Source of the DNA: Alkalicoccobacillus gibsonii
GTDB taxonomy: Bacteria; Bacillota; Bacilli; Bacillales; Bacillaceae_D
Length of the DNA stretch: 64,000 nt
Reading direction: 5' to 3'
Assembly: GCF_016798245.1 (NCBI RefSeq)
Contig: NZ_JAEUZA010000001.1
Location: 790,221-854,220 of the forward strand
This document shows, one piece after another, positions 45,901 to 53,607 of this stretch. Within the stretch, counting starts at the first letter, position 1. Each line of letters starts with the position of its first letter. A program made the translations under genes and the position numbers. The notes under the pieces are model-generated. The model searched no databases and had not been told where the DNA came from. It was given only the letters and a program-made list of their open reading frames with translations.

Positions 45901-46269
45901 ATGCCTTCTTTTGAGGAGTTAGAGGAATACAAAACGTTTCTAAGGCGTGGAAATCTAACGTGGGAAGGTAGCCGAATGATGCTTCCAGAACATAAGCCTC
46001 GGATACTTGAAAGCAATGAGCGTGACAAGTGGATTGAAAAACATGAATTGGATCAGGATGAGCTGCAGGAGATTGGATATGTGGTAATGGATGCACTCAA
46101 CCACACTCATTCTGTAGCAATTAACTACTGGCACGATTGGAATTATCACGAAATTTCGTGTTATATCTTAAATGTGAGCAGGGATCAGAAACAAATTAAG
46201 ATTGAACTGTCGAATGGGGAGATTGATTATATTCAGGTAAATTTTCTTCGAAGTGTTGTGATCTTATGA
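45901..46269 (+). CDS. YolD-like protein
   Basis: 122-residue protein of the YolD family, which usually precedes uvrX-type error-prone polymerase genes. The hallmark RGNLTWEGSRMMLPEHKPRI opening (R-G-x-x-x-W ... M-L-P-E-H) is clear, and the C-terminal IKIELSNGEIDYIQV fits. I use ATG 45901 with GGGAG 8 bases upstream. No polymerase gene follows, so it is an orphan. Confidence 0.85.
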   Translation: MPSFEELEEYKTFLRRGNLTWEGSRMMLPEHKPRILESNERDKWIEKHELDQDELQEIGYVVMDALNHTHSVAINYWHDWNYHEISCYILNVSRDQKQIKIELSNGEIDYIQVNFLRSVVIL

Positions 46270-46418
46270 GGGTAAGGAGCTTAAATACGTCTTGATGTTC
46301 TCCTTTTGAAATTGGAGAGAAATGAACTACCCTATTCCGAACTAATATAGAGTGCTTGAGCAATCTTCTAACGGTTGGTGTGTAAGCTGAGGGTGTTACT
46401 GGAGGACTTTTCTTGCGT

Positions 46419-46511
46419 TTATAGCGTAGTCAAATCCTTGAGGGTTTGGCGATCGATGAGGGTTTGATTGATGTGTAATAAGTCTACATAGGTTTTTAAG
46501 TTGTATGACAT
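46419..46511 (-). CDS. Very small reading frame with good ribosome-binding site
   Basis: 30 codons (MSYNLKTYVDLLHINQTLID... LKDLTTL, not a known family), read on the minus strand. AGGAGATGC lies 5-7 bases before the ATG. It may be a microprotein or the remnant of a longer gene, since similar amphipathic stretches continue out of frame after its stop. Low confidence because 30-codon frames occur by chance. Confidence 0.3.
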   Translation of the reverse strand: MSYNLKTYVDLLHINQTLIDRQTLKDLTTL

Positions 46512-46559
46512 GTAGCATCTCCTATTAAATGATTCTTAGAAATTTGTAAGAATCCTTTT

Positions 46560-46592
46560 AAAGAGCTCTCTCCAGATAGGAGAGAGCTCTTT
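46560..46592. terminator. Strong intrinsic terminator
   Basis: Perfect 14-bp stem (46560-46573 with 46579-46592, loop AGATA), with seven T on the plus side. It is next to the stop codon of the minus-strand gene and ends plus-strand transcription from the YolD-like gene. Confidence 0.88.
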
Positions 46593-46594
46593 TT

Positions 46595-47422
46595 TTACAA
46601 GATGTCGGTAATCAATCTAAATGTATAGACCTCTCCAGACATGTATAGTTCATATTCATCAAATATAACAGTATTGCCTTTATTTAAAGTTATTTCATCT
46701 TGTTGTAACATCAATTTCAAAGCCATTGCTTCTGTTTCAACTTTATTTTCTCGGAGTAATTTATTTGCTGCATTACCTGTTACCACATATAGAAATTCTT
46801 CTTCTTCATCAATAAATGTTAATGAATAAGTATCATTCACATAAAGAGTAGTAATCAAATCTGTATGTATAGATTTATTTTTAATTTCAAATTTAATGTC
46901 TTTAGGAACCACTGCGCCTGGAAACTGTGTTTGTACATTTATATAATCCTCTAAGGACTTAATTCCGCTATATAACTCTCTTATTTTTAAAAAAGTTTGA
47001 ACTTCTGAAATGATATATTCATAGTACTGGTCCTCATAATTTAGACCATTTTGATAATCTTTTATGTCGCTAATTTCAGATATTGAAGTAATAGGCTCGT
47101 CTCTTAATACGTTTTCACTAAAGTCTTTACTAATAGCACGCCAACTCTTCGAACTAACAATTTCAAGAAAGTGATCTTCTAATTTTAAAATATTTTCATA
47201 TTCGTATCCATATTCATTAGTAATGGAGTAAAAATCAGATTCTTCGTACTCACTAACAAATTCCTCATCACCTAATTCAGGCTCTTTTTCACTAAAAAAA
47301 GAACTCTCATTAGTGTTTGCAGTTACACTTCCCCCATTTCCGCCAAATAAAATGTACCCCATAAAACCACCAATAATAAAAACACATAATACCAAAAGCA
47401 ACTTTAAAGTTTTATTACTCAT
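46595..47422 (-). CDS. Membrane-anchored exported protein, unknown
   Basis: 275 residues: one N-terminal membrane helix (about 5-27), an acidic linker rich in Glu/Ser, a helical domain with tyrosines around residues 75-175, and a beta-rich C-terminal part. No lipobox. Nothing is recognised; AT-rich codon use like its neighbours. The ATG has a weak AGGTGAAATT site. Confidence 0.68.
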   Translation of the reverse strand: MSNKTLKLLLVLCVFIIGGFMGYILFGGNGGSVTANTNESSFFSEKEPELGDEEFVSEYEESDFYSITNEYGYEYENILKLEDHFLEIVSSKSWRAISKDFSENVLRDEPITSISEISDIKDYQNGLNYEDQYYEYIISEVQTFLKIRELYSGIKSLEDYINVQTQFPGAVVPKDIKFEIKNKSIHTDLITTLYVNDTYSLTFIDEEEEFLYVVTGNAANKLLRENKVETEAMALKLMLQQDEITLNKGNTVIFDEYELYMSGEVYTFRLITDIL

Positions 47423-47595
47423 AATTTCACCTCAATATAAATTCTTATTTAATCTTTATCGGCCATTTATACTTCCTCCTTTACAATTTTAAACCAAATT
47501 TATATTTTGTTTCTAAAGATCCCACATTTATTGTCGATAAATTATAAGTGTAGATTTTTGAATAGTTATAGTAATGCAAAAAGGAGGGTATTTAT

Positions 47596-48009
47596 TTGAG
47601 TAAATATGTAGTTAATGAAGGTAGCTCAATCTTAAATTTTTTTCATGTTGTATATTTTATTCAGAATTTATTTTTTAGCCTAATAGCTGTAGCTTTAATC
47701 CCTACTATTATTTTTCATTTTTTAGGTATTAGTACATCTATTCTTACTGAGACTACGTGGACCTTATTTGGATCTTTAATTTATTTTATAATTTCTTTGT
47801 TCCTTATCTATTATTTATCTATGAGGTTTTTATGGTTTTTAATAGTGCGGGTTATTTTATTCTCTTTTGTTTGGGGCGCAATATTTTATAACATGAATGA
47901 TGGGCATTATGGTCATGGAGCAATAGCTTTTTTTATCAGTTTGTTTTTCAATATGCTCTTTATTATGTTTCCTTACATTAGCGATACAACCATTGAGAAA
48001 GTTAGTTAA
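47596..48009 (+). CDS. Four-helix membrane protein, unknown
   Basis: 137 residues with four hydrophobic segments (about 20-45, 52-70, 74-92, 98-125) and very little soluble part. TTG start with AAGGAGG 8 bases upstream. Rich in Phe and Leu; no family recognised. Divergent from the exported protein gene. Confidence 0.65.
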   Translation: MSKYVVNEGSSILNFFHVVYFIQNLFFSLIAVALIPTIIFHFLGISTSILTETTWTLFGSLIYFIISLFLIYYLSMRFLWFLIVRVILFSFVWGAIFYNMNDGHYGHGAIAFFISLFFNMLFIMFPYISDTTIEKVS

Positions 48010-48108
48010 GGGTAAGTAGATTTCTTTCTATTTAATAAAATAGTAACTTTTACCCTTTCAAGAGTTCTATTCACACATATTTAATAAAAATTATAATAGG
48101 AGGCAAAT

Positions 48109-48597
48109 ATGGAGTTAATTATTTTATTAATTATCATAATTATTGGCGGAGTTATTTTATATTTTGTTGATAAGTATATGATGAAGAAAAAGCGAGAGGA
48201 AGAATCTAAACAACTAATAGAGGAAATAAATCAGGAAATCGAAGTATCTGATTGGAAGAGGCCAACTGGATTTATTGTTATGCTTTTAGGTATAGGCGTT
48301 GTGGTCTATTCAATGATTCAAGCTAATAATATGCATGATGCCGTTTATTTTGCAGAGAAAGAACTTGGATTAGGAAGTAGCATAGCACAAATGGAGCAAC
48401 TGGCCATTTGTGGCGGAGTGTTATTTGTTGTTGGTTTAGTTCTTTTTATGGCTTCATTCGTTTTCACCAAGACTATACCTGCGATTTCGAATGTTAAATT
48501 TAATCATACGATTCATCAAAATGTTTGCAGTGAGTGTAATTACGCAACTAGAGAAGAAGTTAAATTCTGCCCTAACTGTGGTAAAGAAAATACATAA
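48109..48597 (+). CDS. Membrane protein with C-terminal zinc ribbon
   Basis: 162 residues: three membrane helices (about 1-22, 55-75, 100-122) separated by a charged loop (KKKREEESKQLIEEI) and ending in a zinc ribbon CSECNYATREEVKFCPNCG, cytoplasmic by the positive-inside pattern. Zinc-ribbon membrane proteins of this type are common but uncharacterised. ATG start after AGGAGG. It lies near the end of the phage late region and is oppositely oriented. Confidence 0.75.
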   Translation: MELIILLIIIIIGGVILYFVDKYMMKKKREEESKQLIEEINQEIEVSDWKRPTGFIVMLLGIGVVVYSMIQANNMHDAVYFAEKELGLGSSIAQMEQLAICGGVLFVVGLVLFMASFVFTKTIPAISNVKFNHTIHQNVCSECNYATREEVKFCPNCGKENT

Positions 48598-48599
48598 AA

Positions 48600-48625
48600 G
48601 AGCCTATCTCCAAAGGGTTAGGCTC
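48600..48625 (-). terminator. Intrinsic terminator of the phage late operon
   Basis: Seven-bp stem GAGCCTA with its complement (48600-48606 with 48619-48625), followed by TTTTATG on the minus strand, downstream of the amidase gene. Confidence 0.7.
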
Positions 48626-48681
48626 CGCTACTTAAAAAATCCCGCCAACAGTATAACACTACCTGTATAAAGTATAGCACA

Positions 48682-48701
48682 GGCTCTCCGATTGGAGAGT
48701 C
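48682..48701 (+). terminator. Plus-strand terminator
   Basis: Eight-bp stem (48682-48689 with 48694-48701, one G-U pair) followed by TTTATTATTTT. It lies just before the amidase stop and terminates transcription coming from the left. Confidence 0.6.
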
Positions 48702-48705
48702 TTTA

Positions 48706-49734
48706 TTATTTTATGAAAGAAAGTAATTTAGCTCTTGTTGCAGGGCCGTACACACCATCAGCTGCTAACCCATTAACCTCCTGGAATCGTCGCACAGCGT
48801 CAGCCGTTTTAGGACCGTAGACTCCATCAATCCCATTGTTCTTTGCACCTTTATCAGGGTAGAAGTACGCACTCGCTAAAGCTTCTTGTACAGCTCGCAC
48901 ATTGGCACCATGAGGGAAAGGTCTAACAGCACGTAAAATCACATTAGGAAGGCTGATCTTTGAAACTGCTGTTCCGGATCCCTTCGTCACAGTGCCTTTT
49001 TTGTTGTCAGGTGCATATGTCACATGATTACTGTTGGCTGTTATGAATAAGCCACTGAGTAATTCAAGCATCTTAGAACCGCTTACTGTATGTTCTGCTA
49101 CAACTGTGAACACCTCTCCTGCCTTCACTTTTTGATAACGCGCACTCCAGTCCTTATTATCATACACCCATAATTCAGAAGCTTTCACACGAACGGTTCC
49201 GCTACCCACATGTGACTCTTCCCCACCTGCTGTAACCGGCTTAACTTGAGGTGCAGTTGGAGCACTTTTGGTATTAGAAATAAGAGCAATATAGCTTCCC
49301 CATTCTTTCAACAAGTTAGCAGGGCAGTTCTTACCTGTCCAGAACTGGTGCGACACAACACGTGTGATCGGAATGTTATGCTTAGCCATAAGATGGCGCA
49401 CTAACCACGCAGCGTTCGCTTTTGCCTTATTAAAGTCACCATCACTATTTACACACAGTTCAATTCCGATTGATTGACGATTCCCAGTAGCTCCAGCGTG
49501 CCATCCCATCTCGTTATCGGGTAGATGTTGAATAATTTCCTTGTGGTCAACCGTATAATGCCAAGACACAGATCTATCGATGGCATTTTGTCCTTTGACG
49601 TATCTAGCATGAGTAGCCGCACCTGCGCCTTTGCTTGTATTTGCTGTCTCATGCTCAGTGATGTAAGTAGGCGTAATCTTTGTACCAGGACGGTTTCGGT
49701 TGCTCTTTGGAATAAAATCTTGTTTGATGTTCAT
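48706..49734 (-). CDS. Phage N-acetylmuramoyl-L-alanine amidase (endolysin)
   Basis: 342-residue lysin. N-terminal Amidase_2 domain (about 1-150) with Zn ligands His28 in ITEHETANTS, His in VVSHQFWTGK and Cys in GKNCPANL, and HYTVD; then a linker, an SH3-like wall-binding segment and a C-terminal PG_binding_1 domain (RAVQEALASAYF ... GVYGPKTADAVRRFQE). Overlaps the holin gene by four bases (ATGA). It cuts the sugar-peptide link in host peptidoglycan at lysis. No signal peptide, so export needs the holin. Confidence 0.93.
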   Translation of the reverse strand: MNIKQDFIPKSNRNRPGTKITPTYITEHETANTSKGAGAATHARYVKGQNAIDRSVSWHYTVDHKEIIQHLPDNEMGWHAGATGNRQSIGIELCVNSDGDFNKAKANAAWLVRHLMAKHNIPITRVVSHQFWTGKNCPANLLKEWGSYIALISNTKSAPTAPQVKPVTAGGEESHVGSGTVRVKASELWVYDNKDWSARYQKVKAGEVFTVVAEHTVSGSKMLELLSGLFITANSNHVTYAPDNKKGTVTKGSGTAVSKISLPNVILRAVRPFPHGANVRAVQEALASAYFYPDKGAKNNGIDGVYGPKTADAVRRFQEVNGLAADGVYGPATRAKLLSFIK

Positions 49735-50156
49735 TTCTCTTCACTCTCCTCTGATTTTGTTTGTTCCTCTGGTCCATGTTGATTAAAGCCACGAAGCTTT
49801 TCCATAATGACTGGTGGTACTTTCAATCCAATGTGTGCTGAATTCTCAACAATTGATAAGATCTCATTGGCCATATAAAAAAGCACAGTCGCTGTGGCGA
49901 CCATTCCGTTTAAATCGAGTATTGTATCTACGATGTTTGCCACAATGATTATTGCAAAGATAGCAATTTTCCTTGCATAGCCGAACAGTGCTGAGCGACT
50001 ACGTAAATCCTTGTTCTTAATTGCTTTGAAAACACCGGTTACGATGTCAACTAACATCAGTACAAGTAAAAGATCTAAATAACTCACATTACCGAATAGA
50101 TATAATTTTACAACCTCTAGACTTTCTAAATTAAAGAACACAGAAATTTGCTCCAT
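49731..50156 (-). CDS. Phage holin (phage_holin_4 family)
   Basis: 141-residue small membrane protein with three hydrophobic segments (around 25-45, 60-75, 82-100) and a charged C-terminus. The stretch LLVLMLVDIVTGVFKAIKNKDLRSR is typical of the Cph1/TcdE-type holins, which form the lethal pore for the endolysin. Translationally coupled to the amidase. Confidence 0.88.
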   Translation of the reverse strand: MEQISVFFNLESLEVVKLYLFGNVSYLDLLLVLMLVDIVTGVFKAIKNKDLRSRSALFGYARKIAIFAIIIVANIVDTILDLNGMVATATVLFYMANEILSIVENSAHIGLKVPPVIMEKLRGFNQHGPEEQTKSEESEEK

Positions 50157-50185
50157 TGCTACACCCTTTTCATTTAAATTAAAAA

Positions 50186-50201
50186 CCCTCCAAACGGAGG
50201 G
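50186..50201 (-). terminator. Intrinsic terminator inside the phage late region
   Basis: Six-bp GC-rich stem CCCTCC/GGAGGG (loop of four) and five or more T on the minus strand, between the 93-residue gene and the holin gene. Confidence 0.75.
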
Positions 50202-50202
50202 C

Positions 50203-50484
50203 TCATTGATTTGTGGCTTTTTTATATAATCTGAATAACTCTACTTCATTAAACGAGTAAATAATGCGGCCCTTGGTGGATATACACGGCTTCTTAGGAT
50301 CAGTATCCTTGAGTTCAATGATGTTATTGAACATAAGCCTTACTAGCGTTTGATTTAGAAAGACTTGCTCACGATCCGTGAGTTGACTATACATCTCATC
50401 AGTATTTTTAACCTTAGAGATTGTCAGAGATTCATAAATAAAAACGTGTGCTGCTTCATATGAAAAGAAATTTGTTATTAACAT
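50203..50484 (-). CDS. Small phage protein, unknown
   Basis: 93 residues, mixed helical, no signal or membrane segment. The region STKGRIIYSFNEVELFRLYKK suggests a small DNA- or protein-binding fold, but no family is recognised. ATG after AAAGGAGGG. Located between the tail-fibre genes and the lysis cassette. Confidence 0.65.
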   Translation of the reverse strand: MLITNFFSYEAAHVFIYESLTISKVKNTDEMYSQLTDREQVFLNQTLVRLMFNNIIELKDTDPKKPCISTKGRIIYSFNEVELFRLYKKATNQ

Positions 50485-50549
50485 TGAATCCCTCCTTTTT
50501 TGTCAATAATTATTCATTCGACAAAAAGAAAAGATTTCATTCATAATTT

Positions 50550-50741
50550 TTAATTTTCCTTGTCAGAATTACTGTCAGTGTCTGCATCGACTGGTTCTTG
50601 TACCTGTACTGGGTCGGGCTGCGGTGAATTCAGTTCATCCTCACGCCCTAACATTGCAGCAACCTGAGTTCGGCAATGATCCGGTACATCTAACAATTGC
50701 ATGCGTCCAAGAGTTACCATTGTGCTGTAAAAACTATTCAT
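50550..50741 (-). CDS. CD1375-like small phage protein
   Basis: 63 residues. The opening MNSFYSTMVTLGRMQLLDV resembles the small CD1375/XkdX-type proteins found downstream of phage tail-fibre genes; the C-terminus is acidic and Pro/Asp-rich. ATG overlaps the stop of the preceding gene (ATGAATGAATAG arrangement) with GGAGGAG upstream. Function unknown. Confidence 0.6.
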   Translation of the reverse strand: MNSFYSTMVTLGRMQLLDVPDHCRTQVAAMLGREDELNSPQPDPVQVQEPVDADTDSNSDKEN

Positions 50742-51054
50742 TCATTTCTCCTCCAATTTGAGCCTCTAAATCGGCTATTTTTTCTTCAAGATTTTTAATA
50801 AGCTGACGGTCCTCTTCTGCTTGAATCATCATGAACGAAAGAGCCTCTCCCACGGCATTGCTGTCGACCATGACACTTGCAAGTGCAGCACCTAATTCCT
50901 CAGAATCAAATAAGACAGCTGCAAGAGCTAGCCCAACATGTTCTGCATCAATTAAAAAAGGAAGGCGATCGCCCTCCTCCGTTTCTGTGCTTAATCCCTT
51001 TTGGTTGAGTAACTCAATGATGACTCCTAAGTCTAAAGATGGTTGATTGCTCAT
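50734..51054 (-). CDS. Small phage protein with coiled coil
   Basis: 106 residues with repeated VGLALAAVLFDSEELGAALASVM-like stretches (two hydrophobic amphipathic repeats of about 20 residues) and a C-terminal coiled coil (NLEEKIADLEAQIG). Probably a tail accessory or chaperone; no family recognised. AAAGGAG upstream of ATG. Confidence 0.65.
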   Translation of the reverse strand: MSNQPSLDLGVIIELLNQKGLSTETEEGDRLPFLIDAEHVGLALAAVLFDSEELGAALASVMVDSNAVGEALSFMMIQAEEDRQLIKNLEEKIADLEAQIGGEMNE

Positions 51055-51055
51055 A

Positions 51056-53167
51056 TTACACTCCTTTCAACTGGCGCAAAGCTTTTACAACCTCGGCCAA
51101 CATAAGTTCATGAACGGTTACCTGCTCTTTTGTATCCGTATTGCGCTCAACTTCTTTTTCAAAGGCTGATTTGAAGCTGGATTGATAGATCACACTCGCT
51201 CTCGTAATAGCTGTAGAAAGCGTATGCTTATCTAATGGCACATAGGTAACAGTATATTCAGCATCAGGATCGTAGTTTTTCCCAAAAGATACTCTTTGCA
51301 ATCCGTGAGCGTCACCTGAAATAATGTTCGCGTTTAAATCAATAACTCCATCTTTATAAACAGCCAAGATTTTTTCTGTTTTGTATTTTAATTGACCTCC
51401 AATGGTAGCACTGGCGTGATTTATCTTATAGTTACCATCATTTTGATCTAAGACAGGAACTGTTTTCTCTCTAACAATCAACCCTTCTCCCAAATTAACT
51501 AAGTTTGCACCACTGTGTAAGCCTATTTCACCTTCCTCTGAAATATCTCGAAGAATAGGCCTATTAAGTTCATAGGTAAGAATCAAAGGATTTGCTTTAA
51601 AGAAAGCTCTGACTTCACTGTTTGAAGGGATTTTGTCATCATCCCAACCAGTTATTGAATTTGCGATGGTAACTGATGTTGATCCAAAAGAATCACCATG
51701 AACTAATATTGTATTAATAGTCCAATCATTACCTGAAACGGGTTTCTCGGTGAAATAAATTCCTGTGCTAGGCTGGAACGCAAAGGCTCTTCCTCTAGGT
51801 TTAATGGCACTACCCATTTCAAATTTCAAACGCTTAAAACCAATATAGCTTTCTTGAAAATAACTTATAGCCTCAGTCTCTGAGCCATTAACAATATAAT
51901 CTTTTCTCATAAACTCTTGTAAGAAATAATTTCCCTCAACCTTATAAATTCGATCTCTTACACTCCCGTCTAAAGATGAACCTAAGAGAGTTTCAGGAAA
52001 GTAGATCTGATCATTATTAAGGGGTTCGAAAGGAATTCGCTCTGAACCTAAAGTTAAACTGAAATTTTTAAACAAGTACGTTCCGGGGGTAGATAAACTT
52101 GATAATCTTATTTCTAAATACTTGGTACCCGGAAGGGTTTTAAAGACTCCCCTGCTTGCTCCAGTACTTACATAAGCACTGTCGTCATTAGAAATTTCAC
52201 TTTTATTAAACGCGATTACACCATTGTTATTTCCATCTGTCTCGACTTCGCATTGCAAAAAGTATGTTTGATTAGGTAAAACTGGCACATGAAACCTTGC
52301 AAATTGATCTGAACCATTTGCGACAAACTTTAATTCATAAGGCTTTAGAGTAACTACATCACTACTCGCTAAGCGTGAAGTAAAGTTATCAGGAAAAGCA
52401 GGAAGCAGATTCTTACCTTTCTTCATTAAGAAAGGATTTCTCACATGCTTTACACCTTCAATATAAGGAAATTTTTCTGCTAACTGTGCTTCAGAAAGTG
52501 TAATCGCCTCTTGGTACTCCTGATTAGTTAATTCATACACTCTAAGTTTCTTAAAGAAAGACGTTTCTCCATCGGCCACGTATGCATTTCCGTTCTCTAA
52601 TTCTTTATTTAACTGCAGCCTGATTTGTACTTCGGATGTATCAGCAGGAGTGAAAGATCTAGCTACTCCTTTCTTATCATTCTTTAAATGATTCGATTCA
52701 ACAAAGGTGCGATCTTCTTTATAATTGACGGTTCTCAATTGAGCTCTACCCACTATAGCTTCATATTCGACTATAATTAGATGCCTTTTTGATTTATCAA
52801 TACTCACTTTCAAGGTCACATAATGTTCTAACGAAGCACTAGCTTCTGCTGTTAACTTAACCCCGCCATTTTCGAAACTACGTCTAACGTTCACAATTGG
52901 ATCAAAATAAGTATTTGAAGAAAGGGAACCTTTAACCCCTAATAAATTCACTCGTGACTGTCCTTCTATTACTAAGTTCACAGGACTTGGTTGCACACTT
53001 TCAACGACATTTATTCCCTTCTGCAAAAGAGCCGTAATCGCATCCTGCAGACGAAGTTGCTCGGCAATCTTTTCATCTCGTTCTTTTAATTCGTTTTGAC
53101 GTTTATTTAAATCATCTGCATGACCTGGTGTCTCAATCGTGTAAGGTGTAACCTCAGGTAGTTTCAC
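51056..53167 (-). CDS. Phage tail fibre / receptor-binding protein
   Basis: 703-residue large structural protein. N-terminal helical coiled coil (residues about 15-45, KRQNELKERDEKIAEQL), then beta-rich modules with lectin-like patterns (FARFHVPVLPNQTYFLQCEVET and YLEIRLSSLSTPGTYLFKNFSL) and a C-terminal segment with VTVHELMLAEVVKALRQL. It is downstream of the baseplate genes, where host-binding fibres sit. GTG start after AAGGAG. The multidomain beta structure suggests it decides host range. Confidence 0.8.
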   Translation of the reverse strand: MKLPEVTPYTIETPGHADDLNKRQNELKERDEKIAEQLRLQDAITALLQKGINVVESVQPSPVNLVIEGQSRVNLLGVKGSLSSNTYFDPIVNVRRSFENGGVKLTAEASASLEHYVTLKVSIDKSKRHLIIVEYEAIVGRAQLRTVNYKEDRTFVESNHLKNDKKGVARSFTPADTSEVQIRLQLNKELENGNAYVADGETSFFKKLRVYELTNQEYQEAITLSEAQLAEKFPYIEGVKHVRNPFLMKKGKNLLPAFPDNFTSRLASSDVVTLKPYELKFVANGSDQFARFHVPVLPNQTYFLQCEVETDGNNNGVIAFNKSEISNDDSAYVSTGASRGVFKTLPGTKYLEIRLSSLSTPGTYLFKNFSLTLGSERIPFEPLNNDQIYFPETLLGSSLDGSVRDRIYKVEGNYFLQEFMRKDYIVNGSETEAISYFQESYIGFKRLKFEMGSAIKPRGRAFAFQPSTGIYFTEKPVSGNDWTINTILVHGDSFGSTSVTIANSITGWDDDKIPSNSEVRAFFKANPLILTYELNRPILRDISEEGEIGLHSGANLVNLGEGLIVREKTVPVLDQNDGNYKINHASATIGGQLKYKTEKILAVYKDGVIDLNANIISGDAHGLQRVSFGKNYDPDAEYTVTYVPLDKHTLSTAITRASVIYQSSFKSAFEKEVERNTDTKEQVTVHELMLAEVVKALRQLKGV

Positions 53168-53185
53168 AGCTTTTCATCTCCTTTC

Positions 53186-53593
53186 TTAGTACATATCATC
53201 GATTTCAAAACCAAATTCCATGTCACCGTCTTTACGTTTGCTGTACATGGTACGAATCGCTGTCAGCTTTCCAGCCTCATCTACTAAAGCCATTTCGTTA
53301 ATGTTCCGACCAACAAGCTCTGATTCCGACAATGTAATCTCATATCTCATTGTGGCAGGAGCGATGAAAGTGGACTTTTCGATTGGTTTCCGGATCAATT
53401 GATTTTTTAAAGATTGCTCATTCCCCGTTGGAACGATAGGATTACCAGCTGAGTCTGTTCCTCCCTCGCCTAAAGCAATATGTGTATTTTTGGTAATTCT
53501 TGATCCCGACGCGCGTGCTTTAGCCATCTGTTCCCGAGCATAGATAGTGGTTTTTGTCGTTCTGTTTTCCATTAAGTTTGCAGGTATACTCAC
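53186..53593 (-). CDS. Phage tail-fibre collar-type protein
   Basis: 135 residues beginning MSIPANLMENRTTKTTI, with ARASGSRITKNTHIALGEGG and ITLSESELVGRNINEMALVD, the N-terminal pattern of short phage tail-fibre/collar proteins (DUF3751-like) that attach fibres to the baseplate. GTG start after AAAGGAG. Between the XkdU-like gene and the large fibre gene. Confidence 0.75.
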   Translation of the reverse strand: MSIPANLMENRTTKTTIYAREQMAKARASGSRITKNTHIALGEGGTDSAGNPIVPTGNEQSLKNQLIRKPIEKSTFIAPATMRYEITLSESELVGRNINEMALVDEAGKLTAIRTMYSKRKDGDMEFGFEIDDMY

Positions 53594-53607
53594 AACTTAT
53601 CTCTCCT

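Larger units (their letters stand above)
46270..46594. other. Gene-poor stretch between the YolD-like gene and a membrane protein gene
   Basis: About 320 bases without a well-supported gene. It holds the tiny reading frame 46419-46511 (listed separately) and, at its right end, a strong plus-strand terminator. A plus-strand transcript from the YolD-like gene would therefore have an unusually long 3' tail. Confidence 0.4.
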
